Origin: Sphingomonadales bacterium
GTDB lineage: Bacteria > Pseudomonadota > Alphaproteobacteria > Sphingomonadales > Sphingomonadaceae
Assembly: GCA_028869175.1 (NCBI GenBank)
Contig: JAGWTB010000013.1
Span: 1-46,597, forward strand
DNA length: 46,597 nucleotides
Reading direction: 5' to 3'
Program-made: the position numbers and the translations under genes
Shown: positions 9,671 through 18,221 of the stretch, piece after piece
Numbering within the stretch: the first letter of the stretch is position 1
Layout: the number at the start of each line of letters is the position of its first letter
The notes under the pieces: generated by a model
What the model was told of the DNA's origin: nothing
Database searches by the model: none
Seen by the model: the letters and a program-made list of their open reading frames with translations, nothing else

Positions 9671-9739
9671 GGCGAATCCCTCAAGCTGTTCACTGGCACG
9701 ACGCTCTTGCCAAAAGCGGTTGCTTGTAGGAAAGAGAAA

Positions 9740-9752
9740 AACCGAATTGGTT
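9740..9752. promoter_or_regulatory. Candidate operator between the DUF6456 and XRE genes
   Basis: AACCGAATTGGTT is a short inverted repeat (AACC/GGTT arms around GAATT) in an A-rich tract of the 97-base divergent region. It lies 15 bases before the XRE start, so it could be an autoregulatory site. This is inference from position and symmetry only. Confidence 0.3.
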
Positions 9753-9767
9753 ACAGGATGGCCCGCC

Positions 9768-10340
9768 ATGATAAATCGCATTCGTGATATTCGCCGGCAG
9801 AAAGGCATGACCCTGGCCGATGTTGCCGCGCGCTGCACCCCGCAGACCACGGCACAGACCATCGGACGGCTGGAAACGGGCATGCGCAACCTCTCGCTGG
9901 TGTGGATGAACCGGATCGCCGCCGCGCTGGAGGTCGATCCCGAACTGCTGGTCAAGGGCGATCAGGCAGAAGATCCGCAAGTGATCGCGCGTTTCACCGA
10001 ATCCGGTGCCGAAGCGCTGACCAGGCCGCGCGACGCGATCCTGCCGACGGCACTGGGCGGCGATGGCGCGCTGGTGGCCATGGCCATCGATTGCGGTGCG
10101 GGCGACTATCGCAGCGGCGACCAGGTCTGGCTGCGCCAGCTTGGCCCCGAACACTATGCCCAGATGCTCAACCGCGATGTCCTCGCCCCCCGTCCCGGCG
10201 GTCGATTCGCCTTTGGCCGGATGATCGACCGGGACGAGGCGCGCGTGGCGCTGCTGCCGCCGGGCCCGGGCAGCCGGCAGGTGGTGATCGAGCATCCCGC
10301 GTGGCTGGCGGTGGCGGAAATGCTGGTGCGCAAGTTGTGA
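9768..10340 (+). CDS. XRE-family transcriptional regulator
   Basis: A 190-aa protein with an N-terminal lambda-Cro-type helix-turn-helix (residues 3-60: IRDIRRQKGMTLADVAARC, then TIGRLETGMRNLSLVWMNRIA). It continues into a C-terminal region with WLRQLGPEHYAQMLNRDVLAPRPGGRFAFGRMI, resembling the peptidase-like sensing domain seen after HTH domains in repressors but without a visible Ser-Lys dyad. The ATG at 9768 has AGGA 9 bases upstream. The stop overlaps the following glycosyltransferase start by 4 bases, so the two are translationally coupled. Confidence 0.82.
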   Translation: MINRIRDIRRQKGMTLADVAARCTPQTTAQTIGRLETGMRNLSLVWMNRIAAALEVDPELLVKGDQAEDPQVIARFTESGAEALTRPRDAILPTALGGDGALVAMAIDCGAGDYRSGDQVWLRQLGPEHYAQMLNRDVLAPRPGGRFAFGRMIDRDEARVALLPPGPGSRQVVIEHPAWLAVAEMLVRKL

Positions 10341-11536
10341 GGCCACCCTTGCGCGTGCTCTCCCTCAGCACGCTGTTTCCCAGCCCGCAGCGCCCGGCTT
10401 TCGGCAAGTTCGTCGCCAGCCAGATGGAAGCCGTGGCGGCGCGCGGTGATGTCGAGCTGGTAGTGGTCAACCCCCTCGGGATGCCGCCCTGGCCGCTCTC
10501 GCGGCGTGAACCCTACGCCGCATGGAACGCCAATCCGGCGCAAAGCGAGCGTGCGGGAATCACCGTCCACCACCCGCGCTTCATCACCCTTCCGTTGATC
10601 GGCGGGGATAGCAATCCGGCGCGGATCGCCCGCACGGTGCTGCCGCTGGCGCGCCGTCTGCATGCGGAGCGGGCTTTCGATGTGATCGATGCCCAGTTCT
10701 TCTTTCCCGATGGCCCCGCCGCGATGCGGATCGCCGCCGCTCTGGCGCTGCCCTTCTCGATCAAGGCGCGCGGATCGGACATCCATTATTGGGGAGAACG
10801 CCCCAAGGCACTGGCGCAGATGCAGGCGGCGGCGCGAGCATCGGGCGGGATGCTGGTCGTGTCGGACTCACTGCGCGGCGACATGGCGGCGTTGGGCATG
10901 GAGCGCGGCAAGATCGCCGTTCACTACACCGGGCTGGACCATGCGCGTTTCCACCCGCAGCCCCGCGCGGCAGCCCGCGCGGCGTTGGCGGGCCTGCTCG
11001 GGCTGGCCGCGCCGGATGGTGCGCCGCTGTTCGTCTGCACCGGGGCGCTGATCGCGATCAAGGGCCAGAGCCTCGCCATCGAAGCGCTGGTCAGCGTTCC
11101 ACTCGCCCACCTCGCACTGGCAGGAAGCGGGGCTGATGAGGCGTTGTTGCGCAGGCTCGCCGCACAGCACGGCGTGGCGGATCGCGTCCATTTCCTCGGC
11201 CAGGTGCCGCATGAGGCGCTGCCGACGCTGCTCTCTGCCGCTGACGCCATGGTCTTGCCATCGGAACGCGAGGGACTCGCCAATGCCTGGATCGAAGCGC
11301 TGGCCTGCGGCACGCCCCTCGTCATCCCCGACATCGGCGGCGCGCGCGAAGTGGTGGCGGACGAGGATGCGGGCCGGATCGCGGCGCGTGATCCGCAGGC
11401 GATTGCCGAAGCGCTGAATTCACTGCTCGCCGCAGCGCCGCCAACCGTGAAGGTCGCCGCACATGCCGCGCGATTCAGCTGGGAGGCCAATGCCGCCCAG
11501 CTGGTCGACCATTGGTGCAGGCTGGCGGGGCGTTAA
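10337..11536 (+). CDS. Glycosyltransferase family 4 protein
   Basis: A cytosolic GT-B-fold sugar transferase of unknown acceptor. The N-terminal half starts RVLSLSTLFPSPQRPAFGKFV, typical of GT4 enzymes with a glycine-poor first loop, and contains KARGSDIHYWG. The C-terminal half has VCTGALIAIKGQSLAIEAL and the donor-site E-x7-E pattern in PSEREGLANAWIEALACGTP. I chose GTG at 10337 because it makes a GTGA overlap with the XRE stop (399 aa); a TTG 12 bases on is possible. No other polysaccharide genes are adjacent, so the product cannot be named. Confidence 0.85.
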   Translation: MRPPLRVLSLSTLFPSPQRPAFGKFVASQMEAVAARGDVELVVVNPLGMPPWPLSRREPYAAWNANPAQSERAGITVHHPRFITLPLIGGDSNPARIARTVLPLARRLHAERAFDVIDAQFFFPDGPAAMRIAAALALPFSIKARGSDIHYWGERPKALAQMQAAARASGGMLVVSDSLRGDMAALGMERGKIAVHYTGLDHARFHPQPRAAARAALAGLLGLAAPDGAPLFVCTGALIAIKGQSLAIEALVSVPLAHLALAGSGADEALLRRLAAQHGVADRVHFLGQVPHEALPTLLSAADAMVLPSEREGLANAWIEALACGTPLVIPDIGGAREVVADEDAGRIAARDPQAIAEALNSLLAAAPPTVKVAAHAARFSWEANAAQLVDHWCRLAGR

Positions 11537-11547
11537 CCGCCCCGCCA
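11523..11547. terminator. Hairpin between the convergent glycosyltransferase and secF
   Basis: Perfect 10-base arms TGGCGGGGCG and CGCCCCGCCA enclose a 5-base loop, overlapping the stop codon of the glycosyltransferase. secF ends 2 bases further on from the opposite side, so the hairpin can serve both transcripts. No clear T-tract is present. Confidence 0.55.
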
Positions 11548-11548
11548 C

Positions 11549-12526
11549 TCAGCCCCGTTCGCGGGCAAGCCGTTCCTGGCGATCAGTGGCGCTTTCGACC
11601 GGGACGAAGCTGGACGAATTGACCTTGAGCCAGATCAGGATCGGCGCGGCCATGTAGATCGACGAATAGGTGCCGACGAAAATGCCCAGCGTGATCGCGG
11701 CAGTGAAGCCAAAGATCACGTTCGGCCCCAGCAGCAGCAGCGCCACCAGCGTGATCAGCATCGACAGCGAGGTGACGAGGGTGCGCGACAGGGTTTCGTT
11801 CACCGAAAGGTCAAGCAATTCGGGCAGCGGCATCCTGCGGAATTTCTTCAGGTTTTCGCGTATTCGGTCATAGACCACGATCGTATCGTTCAGCGAATAA
11901 CCGATCAGCGTCAGCAAGGCGGCCACGATGTTGAGATCGAACTCCATCTGCGTCAGCGCGAACATGCCCAGGGTCAGGGTAACGTCATGGACCAGGCTGA
12001 GCAGTGCGCCGATGCCGAACTGCCATTCGAACCGCACCCAGATATAGGCCGCCACCGCCAGCGCCGAGAGCCCCAGCGCCTTGAACGCGGTCCAGCCCAG
12101 TTCCTTGGAAACCTTGCCCGACACCGAATCGATGCCATCGATCCGCGCATCGCCGTGCCTGGCCTTGATCGCGCCGGTGATCTTGCGCGACATGGCATCG
12201 GCCAGCCCCGCATCGTCATCCGAGCCGTGCGGCAGTTTCATGCGGATCGAAACTTCGTTCGGCTTGCCGAACTGCTGGATGATCGGTTCGCCATAGCCCA
12301 GCGAGGCGACCTCGCCGCGCAGCGCCGCCACCGGTGCCGTGGCAGACCGCTCGAAGGTGACGCGGATCATCTGGCCGCCAACGAAGTCGACGCCAAGGTT
12401 CAGCCCCTTGGTGAAGACCAGCGCCAGCGAGGCCGCCATCAGCAGCAGCGACATGACGTAGAACGGCACCCGCCACTTGAGGAAGTGGATGTTGGTATTG
12501 TCGGGAACGAGCTTGAGCAGTTTCAT
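11549..12526 (-). CDS. secF: Protein translocase subunit SecF
   Basis: Inner-membrane RND-type partner of SecD that uses the proton gradient to help complete secretion through SecYEG. The 325-aa protein has a first membrane segment after WRVPFYVMSLLLMA, a periplasmic domain starting GLNLGVDFVGGQMIRVTFE, then five further membrane segments including the family motif YSLNDTIVVYDRIREN. It lies 12 bases downstream of secD and completes the yajC-secD-secF operon. Confidence 0.96.
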   Translation of the reverse strand: MKLLKLVPDNTNIHFLKWRVPFYVMSLLLMAASLALVFTKGLNLGVDFVGGQMIRVTFERSATAPVAALRGEVASLGYGEPIIQQFGKPNEVSIRMKLPHGSDDDAGLADAMSRKITGAIKARHGDARIDGIDSVSGKVSKELGWTAFKALGLSALAVAAYIWVRFEWQFGIGALLSLVHDVTLTLGMFALTQMEFDLNIVAALLTLIGYSLNDTIVVYDRIRENLKKFRRMPLPELLDLSVNETLSRTLVTSLSMLITLVALLLLGPNVIFGFTAAITLGIFVGTYSSIYMAAPILIWLKVNSSSFVPVESATDRQERLARERG

Positions 12527-12538
12527 CGGCCTGAACCC

Positions 12539-14149
12539 TTAGAGCATGATGTCTTCCGGCCGCGCGCGGCGCAGCCAGTTGGCAACCCACAGGCGGGTCA
12601 GCGAGACCGCCGTGAAAACGGAAGTGAAGATGCCGATGATCAGCACAATGGCAAACCCGCGGATCGGACCGGTGCCGAAATAGCCCATCAGCATGGCCGC
12701 GATCACGTTGGTGACGTTGGCATCGAAGATCGCGCGGCTGGCTTCCTTGTAGCCCATCTCCACCGCCTGGACGACGCGCCGGCCACGATGCCGCTCTTCG
12801 CGGATACGCTCGTTGATCAGCACGTTGGCGTCCACTGCCGCGCCGATGGTCAGCACGAAGCCGGCGATGCCGGGCAAGGTCAGCGTGGTGTTCGCCAGCG
12901 ACATGATGCCCAGGATCATCATCACGTTGAGCACCAGCGCAAGGCAGGTGTAAACGCCGAAGCGGCCATAGGTGAACAGCATGAAGATCATCAGCGCGGT
13001 GGTGCCGACGATGAAGGCAATGGCGCCCTTGCGGATCGAATCCGCACCCAGGTCAGGCCCGACGGTGCGTTCTTCCACCACCTTGAGGTCCACCGGCAGC
13101 GCGCCCGAACGCAGCGAAATGGCGAGCTGGTTGGCGCTCTCCACCGTGAAGCTGCCGGTAATCTGGGCGCTGCCGCCCATGATCGGTTCGTTGATGTTGG
13201 GCGCGGAAAGCACCTTGTCATCCAGGATGATGGCGAAGGGCTTGTTGACGTTCTCGCTCGTCAGCTTGGCGAATTTCGCGCCGCCCTGCTGATCGAAGGT
13301 GATCGACACCACTGGTTCGTTGTTGCGCTGATCGAAGGTTTGCTTCGCGTCAGTCAGCGAATCGCCCTTGATCCCGCCCAGCCGCTTGACCGCAATCGCG
13401 CCAACGCCGGTGCTGGATTTCTTCGGATCGGCGAAGGGCACGATCTGGCTGCCCGGAGGCGCGATGCCCTGCTGGATGTCGGTGGGCGAGGCGCTGGTAT
13501 CAACCAGCTTGAATTCGAGCTTGGCGGTCTTGCCGATCAGGTCCTTGAGCGCCTGGGTGTCTTTCAGACCCGGCACCTGCACCACGATCCGGTCGCGGCC
13601 CTGCCGGATGATCGTCGGCTCGCGGGTGCCGAGCGCGTCGATACGGGTGCGCACGACTTCGGTGGCGGTATCCATCGCGGCGGTAACCGCCTGGTCGATG
13701 CCTTCCTTGGTCGGCGTCAGCACGAAGCGGGTGGTATCAACCACCTGGATGTCCCAATCGCGCTGCCCGGTCATCCCTGCGCCGGTGGTCAGCGGCAGGA
13801 TCAGCTCACGCATCGCGTCGACCTGCGTGGCATCCTCGACCATGAAGGTGACGTTGCCGTCCTTGGTCGAAATGTCGCCGATGCGGATCGGCTTGTCGGC
13901 CACCCGCAGCTTCGAATGGATATTCTCTTCCATCGCGTCGAGCTTCTGGCGCACAACCTGCGCCGGATTGGCTTCGAGCAGGATGTGGCTGCCGCCGGCA
14001 AGGTCAAGCCCGAGGTTGACTTTGGGAGCCGGCAGCGCCGCTGGCCAGTCAAGATTGGCCAGCGAGAAGATCGACGGCAGTGCCGACAGCGCCGCAGCCA
14101 GCGCGACGAACCAGAACCAGAGCTGTTTCCAGCGGGGAAAATCAAGCAT
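12539..14149 (-). CDS. secD: Protein translocase subunit SecD
   Basis: Inner-membrane partner of SecF with a large periplasmic domain that captures the emerging preprotein. The 536-aa protein has one N-terminal membrane segment, the conserved LGLDLAGGSHILLE (D1 motif), a periplasmic region to about residue 360, then the C-terminal bundle with GIAGFVLTIGAAVDANVLINERIREE, whose Asp is implicated in proton coupling. It is 24 bases downstream of yajC. Confidence 0.96.
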   Translation of the reverse strand: MLDFPRWKQLWFWFVALAAALSALPSIFSLANLDWPAALPAPKVNLGLDLAGGSHILLEANPAQVVRQKLDAMEENIHSKLRVADKPIRIGDISTKDGNVTFMVEDATQVDAMRELILPLTTGAGMTGQRDWDIQVVDTTRFVLTPTKEGIDQAVTAAMDTATEVVRTRIDALGTREPTIIRQGRDRIVVQVPGLKDTQALKDLIGKTAKLEFKLVDTSASPTDIQQGIAPPGSQIVPFADPKKSSTGVGAIAVKRLGGIKGDSLTDAKQTFDQRNNEPVVSITFDQQGGAKFAKLTSENVNKPFAIILDDKVLSAPNINEPIMGGSAQITGSFTVESANQLAISLRSGALPVDLKVVEERTVGPDLGADSIRKGAIAFIVGTTALMIFMLFTYGRFGVYTCLALVLNVMMILGIMSLANTTLTLPGIAGFVLTIGAAVDANVLINERIREERHRGRRVVQAVEMGYKEASRAIFDANVTNVIAAMLMGYFGTGPIRGFAIVLIIGIFTSVFTAVSLTRLWVANWLRRARPEDIML

Positions 14150-14173
14150 TGCGGTGCGCCCAGCCTGGATGGA

Positions 14174-14515
14174 TCAGTCGTTCGCCGGGGCAGAGCCCAC
14201 GGGCGGGATGATGTCGGCGATGGTCGACTTGAGCGCCTTCACCTTGAAGCCTTGCGCCAGTTCAACCTCGACATAGTTGTCGTCGATCACCCGCGAAATC
14301 TTGCCCACCAGACCACCGCCGGTCAGCACCTGATCGCCCTTCTTGATCGCGGCGATCTTGTTGCGCTGTTCCTTCTGCTGCCGCATCTGCGGACGCAGGA
14401 TCAGGAACCAGAAGGCAAAGCCCATGGCGATCAGCGGCAGATAGGTGAGCCACGCGGGCGGCTGGTCGGCCGAAGCGGCGGCTGCGGCAAGGAACGATAG
14501 CGATGAGGTGGTCAT
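14174..14515 (-). CDS. yajC: Preprotein translocase accessory subunit YajC
   Basis: A small single-pass inner-membrane protein that copurifies with SecDF. The 113-aa protein has one membrane segment (about 25-43: LPLIAMGFAFWFLILRP) followed by the family motif QMRQQKEQRNKIAAIKKGDQVLTGGGLVGKI. It is the first gene of the yajC-secD-secF operon. About 205 bases with no gene separate it from tRNA-Pro and presumably hold the operon promoter, but I could not pick out a convincing one. Confidence 0.95.
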   Translation of the reverse strand: MTTSSLSFLAAAAASADQPPAWLTYLPLIAMGFAFWFLILRPQMRQQKEQRNKIAAIKKGDQVLTGGGLVGKISRVIDDNYVEVELAQGFKVKALKSTIADIIPPVGSAPAND

Positions 14516-14720
14516 GGGAAAAAGCGACTCTCGAAAGGCGTTCAGGCACGGCCGGTTTGCCCGGCAGGCCGGAAAGGCGCGCGACTAGCAGCAAATAGGA
14601 TTGATGGCAACGAAACCAAGCCCCGTCTGCCCGCTTCCCGCCCCGGACAGCCAATATTCGCCCGACCGCGCCCTTGGGCTTGCCTTGCCCGGCAACGCTG
14701 TTATAGGCCCGCACCTCGGT

Positions 14721-14797
14721 CGGGACGTAGCGCAGCCTGGTAGCGCATCACACTGGGGGTGTGGGGGTCGGAGGTTCGAATCCTCTCGTCCCGACCA
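14721..14797 (+). tRNA. tRNA-Pro (anticodon GGG)
   Basis: A 77-base cloverleaf with encoded CCA. The acceptor stem CGGGACG pairs with CGTCCCG, the D stem is GCGC/GCGC, the anticodon stem is TCACA/TGTGG and the loop CTGGGGG gives anticodon GGG. The T arm is GGAGG-TTCGAAT-CCTCT. It reads the CCC and CCT proline codons. Confidence 0.96.
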
Positions 14798-14990
14798 ATT
14801 CTCTACAAGGCCGCTTCCCCCTCGCTGGCCCGCAATCGGCAAATGCCTGTACCAGCCTCACCTGCGGTTCCTTCCGGCGGGTGTTATCGCCATGCCATCC
14901 GGTGATAGATCGGGATAATTGCGCGCTTCACGCTTGCATTCCCCATCGCCCCGGCGATAGGGCGGCTGAAACGAAACATCCGAGGCAAGC

Positions 14991-15464
14991 ATGGCCGAAA
15001 ACAAGGGCTCAGGCATGAATATCGACAGCAAACTGGTCCGCGAACTGGCCGAACTTCTGGCTGAGACCGGCCTGTCAGAGATCGAGGTGGAGGACAGCGA
15101 GCGCAAGATCCGCGTCGCCCGCACCCTCACCGCCGCGCCGGTCGTCCATGCCATGGCTGCCCCGGCTGCCGCCCCCGCCGCGCCGGTTGCCGCCGCACCT
15201 GCTGCTGCGCCCGCCGCGCCGGCGGTTGACGCCAATGCGGTCAAGTCACCGATGGTCGGTACCGTCTACCTCGCCGCCGAGCCGGGCGCGCCGAATTTCA
15301 TTACCGTCGGCCAGCAGGTGAAGCAGGGCGATACCCTGGTAATCATCGAAGCGATGAAGGTGATGAACACCATCGCCGCACCGGCATCGGGCACGGTCAA
15401 GGCAATTCTGGTCGATAACGCGCAGCCGGTCGAGTTCGACCAGCCGCTCGTTGTCATCGCCTGA
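14991..15464 (+). CDS. accB: Biotin carboxyl carrier protein of acetyl-CoA carboxylase
   Basis: Carries biotin between the biotin carboxylase and carboxyltransferase halves in the first step of fatty-acid synthesis. The 157-aa protein has a short helical N-terminus, an Ala/Pro linker (about 48-79) and a C-terminal biotinyl domain with EAMKVMN, in which K123 is the biotinylated residue. The start at 14991 has GAGG upstream; an internal ATG at residue 9 is also possible. accC begins 13 bases after the stop. Confidence 0.95.
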   Translation: MAENKGSGMNIDSKLVRELAELLAETGLSEIEVEDSERKIRVARTLTAAPVVHAMAAPAAAPAAPVAAAPAAAPAAPAVDANAVKSPMVGTVYLAAEPGAPNFITVGQQVKQGDTLVIIEAMKVMNTIAAPASGTVKAILVDNAQPVEFDQPLVVIA

Positions 15465-15477
15465 GGCGGCCGCACTC

Positions 15478-16830
15478 ATGGGCATTTCCCGGCTGCTGAT
15501 CGCCAACCGCGGCGAAATCGCGCTGCGCATCCACCGCGCCGCGCGCGAAATGGGTATCGAGACGGTGGCGGTCCACTCCACCGCCGATGCCGATGCCATG
15601 CATGTGCGGCTGGCCGACCATGCCGTCTGCATCGGCCCCCCGGCGGCGAAGGACAGCTACCTCAACGTCGCCGCGATCATCTCCGCCGCCGAAATCACCC
15701 ATGCCGATGCGATTCACCCCGGCTATGGTTTCCTGTCGGAAAACGCGCAGTTCGCCGACATCGTCGAAGCCCACGGCATCACCTGGATCGGGCCCAAGCC
15801 CGAACATATCCGGACAATGGGTGACAAGGTGGAAGCCAAGCGTACTGCCGGCGCGCTGGGGCTGCCGCTGGTTCCCGGATCCGATGGCGCGATTTCCGAT
15901 CCGGTCGAAGCCGCGAAGATCGCCGCCGAAATCGGCTATCCGGTCATCATCAAGGCGGCATCGGGCGGCGGCGGGCGCGGCATGAAGGTGTGCAACAGCC
16001 CGGACGAGCTGGAAACGCTGATGCAGCAGGCCGGCTCCGAGGCCAAGGCCGCCTTTGGTGACGCTACCGTCTATCTCGAAAAGTACCTTGGCAACCCGCG
16101 CCACATCGAATTCCAGATCTTCGGCGACGGCAACGGCCAGGCTGTCCACCTGGGCGAGCGCGACTGCTCGCTGCAGCGCCGCCACCAGAAGGTGCTAGAA
16201 GAGGCCCCGTCCCCCGTCATTTCGCCCGAGGAACGGTCGCGGATGGGCGGGGTCGTCGCCAAAGCCATGGCCGACATGGGCTATCGCGGTGCCGGCACCA
16301 TCGAGTTCCTGTGGGAAAACGGCGAGTTCTACTTCATCGAGATGAACACCCGGCTCCAGGTGGAACACCCGGTGACCGAAGCGATAACCGGGCTCGATCT
16401 GGTGCGCGAACAGATTCGCGTTGCCGACGGCAAGCCATTGTCGGTCGCGCAGGAAGACATCGAGTTCAAGGGCCACGCCATCGAGTGCCGGATCAACGCC
16501 GAAGATCCGTGGACCTTCGCCCCCTCGCCCGGCCTGGTATCCAGCTACCACGCCGCCGGCGGCATGCACGTGCGCGTCGATTCAGGGCTCTACGCCGGAT
16601 ACAAGATTCCGCCCTACTACGATTCCATGATCGCCAAGCTGATCGTCTATGGCCGCACCCGCGAAGGCTGCATCATGCGACTGAAGCGCGCGCTGGAGGA
16701 AATGGTGATCGGCGGGGTCAAGACCTCGATCCCGCTGCATCAGGCGCTGCTCGAAGAACCCGATTTCATCCACGGTGACTACACGATCAAGTGGCTGGAA
16801 GACTGGCTGGCGAAGCGCGCCGCCGGGTAA
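15478..16830 (+). CDS. accC: Biotin carboxylase of acetyl-CoA carboxylase
   Basis: ATP-dependent carboxylation of the biotin on AccB with bicarbonate. The 450-aa protein begins [20 protein letters not shown]. It has the glycine-rich ATP-grasp loop [13 protein letters not shown], the [10 protein letters not shown] motif, and the catalytic region [20 protein letters not shown] and [14 protein letters not shown]. The ATG at 15478 is chosen over an upstream in-frame start inside accB. It is cotranscribed with accB. Confidence 0.97.
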   Translation: MGISRLLIANRGEIALRIHRAAREMGIETVAVHSTADADAMHVRLADHAVCIGPPAAKDSYLNVAAIISAAEITHADAIHPGYGFLSENAQFADIVEAHGITWIGPKPEHIRTMGDKVEAKRTAGALGLPLVPGSDGAISDPVEAAKIAAEIGYPVIIKAASGGGGRGMKVCNSPDELETLMQQAGSEAKAAFGDATVYLEKYLGNPRHIEFQIFGDGNGQAVHLGERDCSLQRRHQKVLEEAPSPVISPEERSRMGGVVAKAMADMGYRGAGTIEFLWENGEFYFIEMNTRLQVEHPVTEAITGLDLVREQIRVADGKPLSVAQEDIEFKGHAIECRINAEDPWTFAPSPGLVSSYHAAGGMHVRVDSGLYAGYKIPPYYDSMIAKLIVYGRTREGCIMRLKRALEEMVIGGVKTSIPLHQALLEEPDFIHGDYTIKWLEDWLAKRAAG

Positions 16831-16840
16831 GTAACGTCAC

Positions 16841-16872
16841 GTTCGTCATTGTAGCGAAGCGATGACGATGTG
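16841..16872. terminator. Small inverted repeat between accC and the convergent MFS gene
   Basis: CGTCAT at 16844-16849 and ATGACG at 16862-16867 form a short stem around TGTAGCGAAGCG. The wording resembles the short palindromic repeats scattered in alphaproteobacterial intergenic regions. It lies between two convergent genes and could act as a weak terminator. Confidence 0.35.
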
Positions 16873-16877
16873 AACCG

Positions 16878-18188
16878 TCACGACGCCATCATGCGGCGCC
16901 GGCCCACGGCATTGCGCCACAGCAGCACGGCGAACAGCAGCGCAAAGACGTGCAGCGCCGGGAAGGCGAACAGGCCAAGGTGATAGCTGCCGGTATGATC
17001 CTTGGCCGCGCCGAAGGCAAAAGGCAGCAGGAACACGCCAAGGTTGGCGACTGACGAAATCGTTGCCGCGCCGATGGCCAGCCCGCGGTGCTTGAGCACG
17101 TCGGTCCACAGCGCCGCCTGCGCGGTGGACTGCATCCCGCGCCCGATCTGCGCCACGACGAAAGTCCCCGCCACCACGGCGGGCGAGGGGGCCAACGCGA
17201 TCACCAGATAGGCGGCGGTATCGATGGTCAGCGCCAGCATCAGCGCGGTAAACCGCTCGCCGCGCCGGTCGGTCACCCAGCCGGTGAGGAACATGGTCAA
17301 TGCCCCCAGCAGGCCGGCGTAGAGGATCAGCGTACTGACCGGCGGCAATTTCCACGCGGTGAGTTCCATCAGAATCGCAGGGGCAGACAGCAGGAAAGTC
17401 GTGCTGGTAGACAGCGTGACGAGGTAGATCAGCGTAAGCAACTGCACCCGGCGGTCCTTGAGTACCGACAGGACTCCATGCGCCGAATGGCCGGCATCAC
17501 GCTCGGGATGATCGTCGATCGCGGCTTGCAGCGCGCTGCGCTCACCCTCGGTCAGCCAGGGGGCGTTGGCGGGCTTGTCTGGCAGGAACAGCAGCACCAG
17601 CACGCCAACCAGCGCGGCGGGCAGGCCCTCGATCACGAACAGCCACTGCCAGCCGCGCAGCCCCAGCGTGCCGTCAAGCCCCAGCAGCGGCACCGAGATC
17701 GAACCCATCACCGCCACCGCCAGCGGGTTGGCCAGATAGAACAGCGCCACCGCCCGCCCGCGCTGCCGGGTGGGGAACCAGCTCGACAGGAAATAGACCA
17801 CGCCGGGGAAGAACCCGGCCTCCGCCAGCCCCAGCATGAAGCGCAGCGCATAGAATTGCATCGGGCTGCGCACGAACATCGTCGCCGCCGCGATGAGCCC
17901 CCACATGATCATGATCCGCGCCAGCCAGCGCCGCGCGCCAAAGCGCATCAGGAGGATGTTGGAAGGGATCTCGATCAGCGAATAGGCCAGATAGAACAGC
18001 CCGGCCCCGAACCCGTAGATCGTCGCCGAAAAGCCCAGATCGACGTTCATCTGGGTGGAGGCGAAGCTGACGTTGACCCGGTCCATGTAGGCCAGCAGAT
18101 AGCCCACCCCCAGCAAGGGTACCGTGCGCCACCCGGCCTTGCTGACGGCGCTGCGCAGATCTTGGCTTACTTCAAGTTCCAAATTCAC
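16878..18188 (-). CDS. MFS transporter, anion:cation symporter type
   Basis: A twelve-helix inner-membrane transporter of about 436 aa. The first helix region (LLGVGYLLAYMDRVNVSFAS), RFMLGLAEAGFFPGVVYFLSSWFPTRQRGRAVALFY and the loop after helix 6 match the ACS group of organic-acid symporters. The substrate is not predictable. The start is uncertain. The GTG at 18188 falls at the end of a direct repeat, and a TTG at 18197 is in frame; neither has a clear ribosome site. The 5' end may have been remodelled by insertion of the AT-rich gene next door. Confidence 0.85.
   Translation of the reverse strand: MNLELEVSQDLRSAVSKAGWRTVPLLGVGYLLAYMDRVNVSFASTQMNVDLGFSATIYGFGAGLFYLAYSLIEIPSNILLMRFGARRWLARIMIMWGLIAAATMFVRSPMQFYALRFMLGLAEAGFFPGVVYFLSSWFPTRQRGRAVALFYLANPLAVAVMGSISVPLLGLDGTLGLRGWQWLFVIEGLPAALVGVLVLLFLPDKPANAPWLTEGERSALQAAIDDHPERDAGHSAHGVLSVLKDRRVQLLTLIYLVTLSTSTTFLLSAPAILMELTAWKLPPVSTLILYAGLLGALTMFLTGWVTDRRGERFTALMLALTIDTAAYLVIALAPSPAVVAGTFVVAQIGRGMQSTAQAALWTDVLKHRGLAIGAATISSVANLGVFLLPFAFGAAKDHTGSYHLGLFAFPALHVFALLFAVLLWRNAVGRRRMMAS
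18170..18187. repeat. Direct repeat, copy 1, at the start of the MFS gene
   Basis: CTTCAAGTTCCAAATTCA matches 19125-19141 except for one extra C. The two copies lie at the two boundaries of the AT-rich gene, each overlapping a GTG start region on the minus strand. Confidence 0.6.
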
Positions 18189-18221
18189 AAATTCCAAAAA
18201 AAACCTAAACTAACAGTTACA

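Noticed and set aside
11987..14500. 837-codon open frame on the plus strand opposite secF, secD and yajC
   Set aside because: It covers three well-recognised genes on the other strand and has Arg/Gln/His-rich shadow composition.
14858..15244. Minus-strand frame over the accB upstream region and start
   Set aside because: It is antisense to the Ala/Pro linker of accB; poly-Ala-Gly translation and no ribosome site.
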